64,000 bases of DNA, taken from assembly GCA_002751075.1 (NCBI GenBank), contig NAOQ01000167.1:34103-98102 (forward strand), in the 5' to 3' direction. A model generated the notes under the pieces. The model was given only the letters and a program-made list of their open reading frames with translations, did no database searches and was not told the origin of the DNA. Source of the stretch: Ichthyophonus hoferi. Taxonomy: Eukaryota; Opisthokonta; Ichthyosporea; Ichthyophonida; Ichthyophonidae. Positions 38,201-50,100 of the stretch are shown one piece after another (the stretch's first letter is position 1; each line of letters opens with the position of its first letter). Made by a program: the position numbers and the translations under genes.

Positions 38201-41200
38201 AGCTCGCAGTAAAGAGCTAGGTGCGATTCGGTTTAGTGTTAGACCGGTAAAGTGGCAGGTAAGGTTGAAATTTACTTTTTGTGTAAGCTCTTTCTCTCCT
38301 TCGATATGCACATGTTTACTGCCCTATATTTACTTCTTATGCCCTTGTATTTGTATTTCTTGTCTTCTGTTGTATTTGGCTACTTGCACCTGTTTGTTCT
38401 ATCTCTTTTATCTTACATTATTTTTTTACATCCCGCTTCCTACAAGTTCATTTTCTCTTTTGTCTCTTTTCTTTCTGTTTTCTTTTTCTTTGCTCTATCT
38501 ATTCCTTTGGCTTTTAGATCTCATCCTGTGTGGGGTCACAGGTGGAGGATGGATTCTTTGACAAATATCATCTTACCAACTGCAATCTAGTGAAGACCAT
38601 TCTCGATCAGGGCCAACCCGATAATGTTTACCAGGTAGGTTTGGTATAATATAGATCATATATGTGCTAGATTCTCTACATTTGACCCGGCTTGCAGTTT
38701 ATTGTTTCTCTTTTCCCGCTCTTTTCCCGCCGTCCGTTTGATTATCTGTGATTTTCTACCTATAAAACTTCGACTTCCTCTGGCAAGGTATGCCCTAAGA
38801 GATTGACTTCTATAAATATAAAGATGGGTTGAATGTGTATGTACGAGTTTAATGACCTGATTGAATGAATATCATGTTTTTCAAATTGGGTTGTTCCAAG
38901 ATGGGAATCGCAGCTTGGTCTCATGAATTATTACATATAAGAATACCATTCCCTACCTATTTTTGCTTGCTAATCTCGATTGATGCGAATGGTTTTTGGT
39001 AATCTTATATTGTTTCTTAATCGTACGTACCCAAAACTTGTATCCCGTGCGATGTAGTTATGAGCTTGATCATTGCTTTCTGTGTTGTTGTTTTATTTTC
39101 TTCTCAGTTAAATTGTAATTTATTCTAGGTTTCTATCAATACTTTCTATTCGTTTAAGTAGTGGGCCAATTTGACCTTTGCATATATTTTTTTTTATAAA
39201 AAAAAAGTGATATTTCACTATTGAGTGTCAAACTAACCGATTATACCGGCCACTACTAATACTGAACACAATCCAAACTTAGTAAGAAATATACCGTAAT
39301 AGTTATACGACCTATTTTCGTTATATTATAAGTTATACTTAAGAGTCACATTGACTATTTCTTATGCATTACTTGTTTAGAAATGTACTCATATTAGCAA
39401 TAGAGTCTATACCATGTGGTAGTGGTGGGCAATTATCTGGCTATAAATAATTCCCTTATTACACTTATTCCTACCTTGTTCATTTTAAAAACTTCTTTTT
39501 TAATTTGCTTTTTATTATTTGAATTATATCTCTTTTTTTTTCTCGTTTTATATATTTTTATTTACTTTAATTTCAGTTCTATCTTTCCTTCTATCCCACT
39601 TGCTAACCATTATTATTATTGCACCCGATTCTCTCCAATTTATATCCCTCTCAATATCTGCAGGTATTCATGCCGGGTAGTCATAAGAATGGAGGTAAAG
39701 GACACCCATTTGGATTTCTTAAACCTAGTAGCCAGAATGATGGACTGTATTTGTTTGTGATGCCATACAACTATCCTGTACTCTTTGACCTTATTGCACA
39801 GCTCCGTTCATCCCCTTCCCCTAATCCTAAATGGCGGGCTGACTTTGAGTTCTACTTGAATGATATTCCATACTACTATCTGCCCGCACTGAAAGAGAGA
39901 ATGAGGCGGCTCAATAATGCAGACAGGTGGGTGAAAAGGAAATACTAGTTGTGTTGATTTGATTTGAGAACCTGTATACAAATTAGCTATATATAGGTAT
40001 ATCAACTATAAACATATACTTGATTGGCTTTATTATTATTTTAATTAAAATTAAATGTCTATTTATGGTGTCACTTATAGTTTTATTTTAACTTGCATCA
40101 TACCCATTCTGTAATGAAATCACTGGTCTCCTCTTCCCTAATCATATATCCAATACACCTAGCAACGCCGATCAGCTGTCCCCTAATACACATACTATCT
40201 GTAGTAGAGTTTAATAATCTGAAATAAAGATCTAGTAATGTTTTTGTTAAAAGATATTTTTTTAAAAAAATGCCCTGAAAGGGAAAAGATGGTGGTCATG
40301 TTTTAGTAAAATTATTTTACCACTCTACCTCTTTCTTCCACCTGGTGGAATATTTATGTTATCTGTATTGTGTACTAATTGCTTTGATGTTTCAATTATT
40401 ACTCTTATTGCTGCTTATTCTGGACACATATACATAGTTGTAGGCACATGTATGTGTGCCTATTTGTTTGTACATATACGTGACTCAGTTTAGAATAATA
40501 ACGACAAATTTACTGCATACTACAATTCGTAATCAAAAATCGAAGTTTTCTCTCGAGTTATTCCAACAATTTTACCCATGCTATATTTTTAAAAAATGAC
40601 TTAGCACTAATACCCCCTCCCCCACCTCTCCCCTGTACCCTCAACTATATATATATGTTACGTGCTTACCTACACGCATATATAGGTTTATACCTCAACA
40701 CCTAGATGGACAGGTTCCCCCACATGTACGTGACTACCTAGGTCGTGTGGCCAAGCAAGCAGCTGTAGAGAATGATCGCTTTCTTACACTTCATGCTAAA
40801 CGACTGGCCACTCTTCGCCAACAGCAACACAGAAATGGCTCTACTATTAATATCACTCCTGCAGAATCTGCCCCAGCCCTACCCCCTCAGGATGGCAACT
40901 TAAAAGGAATAAAACGTATCCACACTGAAGTAACTGGAGGGATGGGGGGCAATGTTATCAGTAGTGAAACAGATAAGGCGGCTAATCCAGAGGGAGCATT
41001 AACGGGAAATGATGGTACAAGTGCGCTTTTTCATAAAAATCCGTTTAATACCCCTCGGGCTGGCCTACTTGATAACCTCTACAAATTATCTGGTCAATTT
41101 TATTCAGCTGCAGATGGGCTTCCTGTTTTGGAGGATGAGGATATGGGCCATGCGCTGTTGTGTTCCGATATGGGTGCTAATTCCCCCGCGTATACACGTC

Positions 41201-42299
41201 TGTCATTAAGAGAAGAAAGTTTGAAATTTCGTTCAGCAAGGGAGTATGAGTCGTCTGGTCTCCGAGGAATTCCATTTGGAAATCCGTTTATTGACGACAA
41301 GGCAGTCAATCTTACAAAGGGCGGTCCACGTGGGCCTGGTCAAAGGGCCCCTGTGAGGCCACCGCAACTAAATCTACCGCCACATAGTGAGCCTAGTGGG
41401 GTACAAGCAGTGGCTGGTCCTGCTCAGGGAGGTCAGAATAGGTCTCAGAACATGCCAAACTTGGCTGTAACTACTCCTCCGCCCAGCCCAGGAGCACTCC
41501 CAACTCGGCACAATCAACCATTAAACACTCCACATGTGCAAGGACAGGCCGGGAATCTCCCGCAGAGAGGGGTTCCACGACCTCCCCTTCACCACAATAT
41601 GCCACGTCGAGGGAATGACCAAAGGTGGCCACCTGGACCTCAACAGGGTCAAAATGCTTTATTGGGTCGAAGCAGTGGTCCTGGCCCTATTCTCACCCCT
41701 GGTCAACCTGGCCAAATGAAAGGGCCAGGATCAGTGCAGCAAGGTGGACAAATCCAACGGCCTGGTGTGCGGCCTTCACAACAGGTGTGTAGTTTTATTA
41801 TATTCACTCTATTAGCGTATGAAGCATGTCTTGCTTCTTAATTAGATACCAATATGTGTAGAGCTGGCTATATAAAAAAGCGCACAAACATGCTAATGTA
41901 TTTGCTTATTCTTGTGAGTATTACACTTGACGCACACTAATCCTCTTGACTCATTCCATAATCCACTCGTCACAGTTGGGTATGCCCCAGCCTGGCCGTC
42001 CATCACTTTCTATGTCAAACAACGCAACCAGCTCCCCAACGAGTGCTATCGGCATGCAGAATCCGTCACTAACACAGTCGGTTAGTCGCCCCCGAGATAA
42101 CAATGAGCTCAAGAAAATGCTCATGTCAGAGATACGTAGGCCAGGAAAGAATTATCAGCAGGTTGTCAAAAACCTTAATTACATCCAAGGAGACAAGGCT
42201 ACCAAACAAGCATTCCTTAGAGAGATTGTGGCTGAAGCTCGGAAACTTAAAAAACAAATCCTGATTCATTTACTAGAGGAGCAGATGGAAAGTTTGTGA
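35208..42299 (+). CDS. INTS6: Integrator complex subunit 6
   Basis: Subunit of the nuclear Integrator complex (snRNA 3'-end cleavage, early transcription termination); in animals INTS6 recruits PP2A. Nine exons join in phase: 35208-35696, 36023-36133, 36299-36489, 36757-37118, 38086-38258, 38518-38634, 39664-39926, 40686-41784, 41976-42299. They give 1042 residues (human 887). A VWA domain begins near residue 88, with MIDAS motif DTSVSMNQR at 96-104. Family blocks follow: TFEEDLMSA, ALRNVFDYLNMSRFQTG, WDHRVFGITL, ICRVTGGLS, WPIPESYW, GHPFGFLK, LYLFVMPYNYPVL and DIPYYYLPALKERM. The last exon carries the DICE1-type C-terminus (ELKKMLMSEIRRPGKNYQQV to the stop). Two oddities are an N-terminal Pro/Gln-rich extension of about 88 residues, including 16 Gln, and a CEHGRRRYDCVDCGK insertion at residues 338-352. 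Exon 8 encodes a long Pro/Gly/Gln-rich, probably disordered linker. Confidence 0.96.
35376..35423 (+). repeat. Polyglutamine-encoding CAA/CAG repeat
   Basis: Sixteen mixed CAA and CAG codons encode Gln 57-72 of the INTS6 N-terminal extension. The mixed codons suggest selection on the peptide rather than a recent pure-repeat expansion. Confidence 0.95.
37996..38068 (+). repeat. (TC)n polypyrimidine tract before INTS6 exon 5
   Basis: About 70 bases of almost pure pyrimidine end 17 bases before the tgcag acceptor of exon 5. It is unusually strong for this window, where acceptors are mostly preceded by AT-rich sequence. Confidence 0.9.
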
Positions 42300-42736
42300 G
42301 ACTGTATTGAAAACTGTACCCTGAGGTCACATGATAGGAATGATTTGTAAAAAAAAATATAGAAGGTTTCTTAAATTGCAATTTGTAGAAAAATACATTA
42401 AGGTCTTGAAGGCTTTGTGCATAACTTTTTATTAGGTAGGATTACAAAAAGGATGGGTGTTTATGTACATTAGCTTTATTTTAGTTGCGTTTTCTATTGA
42501 TTGTATTTATGCAGACCCAATATGAGTCAACCAAATCGTTGAAGATATTAATTAAGATGCTGATGTATAGATGTAAATGATTTCTCTTCAAACCTCTATT
42601 TACAAGCATTTGTATGAGTTGAATTTCAAATGGGAGGTATCCAGTAATTCATAAACCGCTGTATGCACTCTAAGGCTTTAATTTTTGTATGACAATACTG
42701 CATTGCTTTATGGTTATTTGTGTGATCATATGAAAG

Positions 42737-42742
42737 AATAAA
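42737..42742 (+). terminator. Candidate INTS6 polyadenylation signal
   Basis: AATAAA lies 438 bases past the INTS6 stop, followed by a GT/T-containing stretch. It is the first canonical hexamer I see downstream on this strand. Confidence 0.4.
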
Positions 42743-43179
42743 TGGTAAAGAAAGTGCCGTAGCTATTTTGACATTTATTAAAGAGGATCCACTAGTTAGC
42801 AAAAACTAGAGTTGGTTACCGCAGTTAGCTGATAGATAAGCAGCATGCTTGCATGTGAAACATCAAAGATGCGGAATAATTTCCCAGAATTTGACAAAAA
42901 CTATGAATGAAATTACTACACTATTTGTCAATTTCAGATTATGTAGTTATTGTCTCACCCATTATGGATAGATAGACCCTGCAGTTACAAGTAGAATATT
43001 ACATAAAGGCAAAAAACAATTATTTAGTATAACTTCAGAAAAACAATAAGGGTATCTTGTCAGAGATGAGACCTTTTCATTTTTTCTACAGCTCTTCCGG
43101 TAATATAATTATTCATCAATTAAAGGCTATGAATAGCTTATTTTTAATTTACTGATTAATTTAGACTACCTGTTTTTCT

Positions 43180-43318
43180 CCCATGTTATGTATTTAGCTA
43201 TATTTGACACTATGTCCGTTCAATATTGAACTCTTTGAGTTAGTTTAATGTAGCAGGAGAAGTCCGCAGTTATAAGACATAATTTCATAACTAATAAAAA
43301 ATAAATACATTAAATTTG
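43180..43318 (+). repeat. Direct repeat, left of gap
   Basis: 139 bases identical to 43930-44068 on the other side of the N gap, running from cccatgttatg to taaatttg. Confidence 0.95.
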
Positions 43319-43322
43319 CTGA

Positions 43323-43929
43323 NNNNNNNNNNNNNNNNNNNNNNNNNNNNNNNNNNNNNNNNNNNNNNNNNNNNNNNNNNNNNNNNNNNNNNNNNNNNNN
43401 NNNNNNNNNNNNNNNNNNNNNNNNNNNNNNNNNNNNNNNNNNNNNNNNNNNNNNNNNNNNNNNNNNNNNNNNNNNNNNNNNNNNNNNNNNNNNNNNNNNN
43501 NNNNNNNNNNNNNNNNNNNNNNNNNNNNNNNNNNNNNNNNNNNNNNNNNNNNNNNNNNNNNNNNNNNNNNNNNNNNNNNNNNNNNNNNNNNNNNNNNNNN
43601 NNNNNNNNNNNNNNNNNNNNNNNNNNNNNNNNNNNNNNNNNNNNNNNNNNNNNNNNNNNNNNNNNNNNNNNNNNNNNNNNNNNNNNNNNNNNNNNNNNNN
43701 NNNNNNNNNNNNNNNNNNNNNNNNNNNNNNNNNNNNNNNNNNNNNNNNNNNNNNNNNNNNNNNNNNNNNNNNNNNNNNNNNNNNNNNNNNNNNNNNNNNN
43801 NNNNNNNNNNNNNNNNNNNNNNNNNNNNNNNNNNNNNNNNNNNNNNNNNNNNNNNNNNNNNNNNNNNNNNNNNNNNNNNNNNNNNNNNNNNNNNNNNNNN
43901 NNNNNNNNNNNNNNNNNNNNNNNNNNNNN
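43323..43929. other. Assembly gap (Ns)
   Basis: 607 Ns flanked by an exact 139-bp direct repeat. No feature can be called inside. Confidence 0.99.
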
Positions 43930-44068
43930 CCCATGTTATGTATTTAGCTATATTTGACACTATGTCCGTTCAATATTGAACTCTTTGAGTTAGTTTAATG
44001 TAGCAGGAGAAGTCCGCAGTTATAAGACATAATTTCATAACTAATAAAAAATAAATACATTAAATTTG
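43930..44068 (+). repeat. Direct repeat, right of gap
   Basis: Exact second copy of 43180-43318, starting at the first base after the gap. Confidence 0.95.
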
Positions 44069-47000
44069 GTCTGCATTGGAAGTTTACAAGGCTTATTTTA
44101 TTATTTCACATCAGAGGCTTGTTTAAGAAAAACAAAGATTGATGTGGGAACATTGGATTACCTATTGATAAGAATGGTTTACAATTATCTTCTTATTTTT
44201 GTGCCTCGTTTTAATGCCAAAGAAAGGTGGGAAAGATTAAATCAATTAGCTAGTGCCGTAGCTTGTGGAACAACAATCAGATGAAAACTTGAATATTGAG
44301 TTTTACTCCTGCCCTAGTTTCTCATTGTGCCATTTTATTTGGCATATCTGTGAATATCTCTGTAGATTGATCTTGAAACCACTGGGATGACATTTCTATA
44401 AGGGTTTTGAATGATAGTAAGTATATTTCTAACACCTAGTTGGATAAATTCTTACAAAATAACGAATGTAAAGGTTTTGTTAACAAGAAGAATGTTGTTA
44501 CTGTGGTGCACAGTCATTAGCAGTATTTTATGCAGGTTAATGATGACACCAGTTAGTATACGCTTCTGTAAAACCTTTTATGGTTTTAATGCATTTGTTA
44601 AATACGTTTGATAGCCATTATCTGTAAATATATTTCAGGTCGTATATGTATTGATGTAAACGGGTTTTGATGCCTTTCCTTTTTCATTCAGCATATTGCA
44701 AGCTTCTAATTTCTCTACAATTTTATTTCTTTGTTTTCGTAATCGAGATAATGTTAATGACCAATTTATATAATTGACTGTCTTTGTGAAGAATAATGAT
44801 GTATCTATTTCGACAGCCAAAGTAGAGCTGATCACGGCCTTGCACGTACTTATGAATAAAATATTTTATTATGATTGTAATATATTTACAGAAAAAACTC
44901 GTTAATTATTGTCACTGCAAAATTGAAAATATCTAATTGCGTGGTCTGATTACAAAAACCCAAAGCATAAATAATAATATTATTACTTCGAGATTTCTGA
45001 GTATTAGGTGCAATGTCTCTTTGTACAATCAAATCAATTTAAATAATGGCATCTTTAAAGTTAGCAATTTGATAGCCAATTCTACTGGATATTTCATAAT
45101 TTGAAGCGTTTTTTTTTTTTTTTGTAGGAGGGGAAACGAGAGATTTGGAGCATGGCTATCAAAGTTTAATAAAGTCGTCTTTAAGTTTTGGATCTACCTT
45201 TCTTGAAAAATGTGTAAATACAATAGTTCAATATTTTCAAATTTACCCTGTAAAATAAGTAAGGCATATTTTTTAAAAAGTCGCAATTTTTATTACAAAC
45301 GTTTTAAATAAAAATAAATTGCAAATCCATTTATGACACTTGCTGCAGTAGTTGCTTACACATATTTTTCCAAGTTCCTTGACATTAAAGCATAGCTATA
45401 TATACACAACACTTCAAATAATTTCTTAACGAGCATCCTGAGTCTACAGTAATACTAAATTACACTAAGATTTAATATTGAAGATTACCATGAGGTGGAA
45501 ATAAAACTAATATGTTTATTAATATATAGGTCTTTGAATAATATAGCAGTGTGGAATTGGAAGTTTATTATACATATATTACCCGAGAAGGGTAAAAACA
45601 TTATGACTATTCTTAGACAATGATGTAATGAACACATTGTGATTATCTAAATATAGTTAAATATACAAAATATCCTTGTACACTAGTCAGGATTCGATAG
45701 CAAATATGTGGGGGTTTTCTATCCAAATTGTCTCGCGATCAAAATTATAGTCTACCCAATCCAAATTATATTTTCACAATCAAAAGGAAATAAAATAATT
45801 GAAAAAAATTACGTCTTTTAATGTAGTAAAAAACTAGTAATTCATTTTTGTTTTTGCTATCTGTGCTATGTAATATAGTTTTTCAGAGATTATAATTTCT
45901 TGATGTAAAATGAAAAGAATAGCTCGATCTTGAGTTTTATAAAATATGTTACTCAATGATGCCTCTTAAATGCCCAATAAAATCAAGCCAATTGCTAATA
46001 TATTCTTTATGTTAAAAGTTCTAGTAAATTAATTTCAGTTAAATAAAACAACAAAATATTTTCTTTTTTTTATTGTTTGATTTTGTTGTTCACAGGCTTG
46101 CAAATGTTTATTTAAAAATTCCAATTGCCAATCAATTAAAAGATGATATATTAACCAATAGAAAACATCTCAGAAATGATAGACAATAAATATTAAAGAT
46201 CAAATAGTAGATCCAATCCAATCTATCCAGAAAAGTAAGAAAAGTAGCTCTCATTGCCTAATCATAACGAGTCGAACCAAACAATTAACTTTATATAGGT
46301 AATTCGGGTCAATGAAAATCCGGGGACAATCGACTGCAATTGTACAGTTTCGAAAAATAGAACGGTGGGAAAGGGATAGATTTGGGACGATTTCTCTGTT
46401 AGATAATATAATCTGTAGAATACAGCCATCATCCAGGCTGCATCGTAATAGCATTCATCGAGCATAGATATCCTTGAAGGTCAGCAGTTTTTCCAAAGAA
46501 TATTTTGATGTATATTGATATATATGAGATTTATATATATATATTTAGTCCAATTTACCAGAGTCCATAAAGCCATGGTTTTGATGAGCCAGTCATGTTT
46601 TGTCTTAATGCATCCATATTAAAATAACAACACACCGGATCCAGTGCAATACGAAAAAACAGCCATTAAACACCCACCTGTGATTGATTTATACCTTACC
46701 CAGAGAGTTAAACCAGGGAGAGAGATAGCATATATAGAATTTGGTATTAATCTAGGACTTAAAAGACAGAGGGAGCGTGGGTAATGAGACAAAGACAGGG
46801 GTAGGGGGAAGGGGAGAGAAAGACAAGAAATACATGTAAGAGAAGATGTAAGAGCAACATATATGAGGGAAAAAGTAAAGTTAATGTTGGGTTTTATTAT
46901 TTCATAACGTCCTTGTTACAAACATGCAACGGTTTCACAGGCTTCTAGTTCTTTCTACAAGTACAAAAAAAATTGGTTTGTTATACCAGTGGTAAGGGAG

Positions 47001-47147
47001 TTGTTTAGTAATTTATATGATAGTGCTGTGTATTTATAGTTGTATATACACACTAGTAGCCTTGCCATTGCGATCCTCCTTGAAACATGAAAGCAATCAC
47101 TCAACTGTGCTCTGTGTGATACAAGCAGGGAGTGAGAACTTGGCAGG

Positions 47148-50100
47148 ATGTTTCTCTACTCGATGACCCTGCAGAGGCCCACCTGCATTATGAATGCTGT
47201 GGCGGGAAATTTTAGTGGCACTAAACAACAGGAATTACTTGTTGGGAGGGGCAATGTTCTAGAGCTTTATAGACTAGACCCCGCTAGTGGAAAGGTGGGT
47301 GGTAGTGGTGGAGAGGCGGGGTAGAGGGAATGAGAGAATGAGGGAGTGTGAAGGGGTGAGGTAGGGAGTGGGAGGGGAAGAGAGTGAGAGATGCATGGCT
47401 TTTCGAACTCTCTGCTGGTTGACTGTTATATTATATATCATGCGTACACTGTAATGCACCAATAATATATGCACTAAACATTAATTTACACATAGTGTAC
47501 AAAATATAATTATTAATTTTATCCATGCCAGATACTTTCATAGTTGTTAAAAGTCAAGGCATATCCATTATATTGTATTTTAGTTAAAGTAATACAATAC
47601 CTTTACGATATATTAGTGTTATACCTAGGGGGAAGGGCTATAAAGCTGGTGTTTCTCATTAAACAACTGGTACTACACACCTATGACATATCATTCCGTT
47701 TACATATACATTACAATGAAAGCAGCACACAAACTGTACTATAAACACATATATACTAATACAAATACATACACACCATGGTATAGATATATAAACGCAT
47801 ACATGCGTATAAACAGATACCATTCTTGTATGTAATCATTTTTTATACCTTTTTCTTTACCCTCTTGTGAACCTATCCTATCTAACTTATTACTCCTATC
47901 TGTTTACACACACCTTATTCTCATATAGCTCTATATATCTATAACGGATAAAGGAGTTCATCAAGCTCAAGTTACTAAAAACACTACACTATAGCTACTA
48001 CACATATATAGATACACCTGTTGATAATATGTTATATTTTAATACAATATTTCGCATCATATGGTTGTGGTATATAGTAGTCATTCCTATCCACTTATAT
48101 ATTCTATGGTTAGCATATTATAGCATATCATGTTATATCTTCAGAGATATGAATAGTATTTATTTATTGCATGGGTACATATCTACCAAGTTGGTTAAAG
48201 TGGCTGAGTAGTATGTGGACAAAGATACATTCTCGTAATACAATACATAGCCATATATGTGCAAGGTCAATGTAGTGCAGTATTCCATAAAAATAAATTT
48301 ACAACACTTGGTATTTAAGTACGCTATTGTGTGTTTATTAAATGAAGTTTATAGGGTAATCCGTTGATCCATTTGTATAACCTTCCTATTACTGTATCCT
48401 ATTATCTGACTCTTTCTCTTTCACTCTTTTCTTTATAGATCTATCAATTGCTGTCTATTCAGATATTTGGTGTTATTCGCTCTATGACACCTGTGCGATT
48501 GACTGGTAGCTCTAAAGGTAATTTATCCAACCATAATAATACTTCATTATGTTCTTGCACTATTTGATTGTGTTGTTTAAAATTTGTGGTTGCGTGATTG
48601 GATAGATTATACTTTAATAGACCAAAGCTGCCAACATACCCTGCATTTCTCGTTCTGAATCTATCAATGTATGCTATATAGTTTAGTGTATACAAGGGGT
48701 ACCAATAAGGTTTATGGAGATATATCTGGCTGGAGTATATAACCATACACAGGCATTTTCACATAAATCTACATGTACATATATATACTTATTGCATACA
48801 ATCGCCTTATAAAACTATTATATATCTAAATATCCAATTATATATGCATCTATTCAGTGCATTAATTCTGACCTCACATATCCCGTAAGCCCATTTAACT
48901 TACTATGGTTTTTTTTTTTATATGGCTTATGCAAACCAATACCACAGCACATTGTAATTTACGTATTTGTTAACCTATTAGATTTATTTATTATCATGAC
49001 CTATAGTGATTTATTATCCAGTCTCATGCCACGAGGCTTGGTTTGAATTGGATCACATTACAGCATAACGCCTCATTCCATCTATTCTTTTATCCCATTT
49101 TATCTTCATTATTCTATTGGTACCCTTGCCATCCCGTCTTGCTAACCAATCAACTTCCCTCAGATTACATTGTGATTGGATCAGACAGTGGTCGAATTAG
49201 TATCCTTGAATATGACGCTGATCGCAATCTATTAGAGAAGGTGCACGAGGAGACCTTCGGTAAGAGTGGGTGTAGACGTATTGTCCCTGGCCAGTACCTA
49301 GCCGTGGATCCTAAAGGGAGAGCCGTTATGATTGGTAGGTGAGGATAAGAGTAATGATATGATTGGACGATGCGGGAATGAGGGGGCTGTTATTGGTTGT
49401 GGTTGCTTGTATGTGGTGTGGTCTAACTATATTCTATGCGCATTTCTACTATCATATACACCTATATAGCCTATATATCTCTCACTTGGTCTAGTCCTTG
49501 GTGGATAAGTAGAAACTAGTATGCTTTATTTATAAACCATCTATCTGTATATTTGATATATATATAAATATAAACAAGTTCTTTATCTCAACTAATATAT
49601 TACATTGATCCTTTATTATTGACATCTCAACATATCTGAGAAGAAAACACGAATATCTGCTGAACATACATACACCATATATATAACAACACACTTAGCT
49701 CAATCTACATACAAATGGACCTATCTAATTATTTATCTATACAATATGGTATACCTTAAGATAGTATACTAACCCTTTGATATTTGACCCACAGCATCTG
49801 TAGAGAAACAGAAACTAGTATATATTCTCAATAGAGATCAGAAAGCCAGACTTACCATTTCATCTCCCCTGGAGGCGCATAAATCACACGCTATTCTCTT
49901 TCATGTTGTTGGACTGGACGTAGGGTTTGAGAATCCGGTGTTTGCTTGTTTGGAACTGGATTACTCCGAGGCAGATGAGGACCCGACACAGGAGGCCCTA
50001 CAGGAGGCCCGCCAGGTAAGGCGTGTATGGTGATTTGGTGGAATGGGTTTAGTTGTGAAACATGCAGTTGTATGAGATGTTTATCACTGGGATGATGGAT

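Larger units (their letters stand above)
42300..47147. other. Intergenic region between INTS6 and SF3B3
   Basis: AT-rich, 4.8 kb, with a 607-base N gap at 43323-43929. The left end holds the INTS6 3' UTR. A minus-strand frame at 44635-44850 reads as a Lys/Arg/Glu-rich helix (LSRLRKQRNKIVEKLE) but has no partner exons. Minus-strand frames at 46251-46465 are open in two registers without recognisable content. No supported gene is present. Confidence 0.55.

Noticed and set aside
46251-46465. Two overlapping minus-strand open frames
   Set aside because: No splice context, no recognisable residues and no neighbouring exons; kept only as a note in the intergenic entry.
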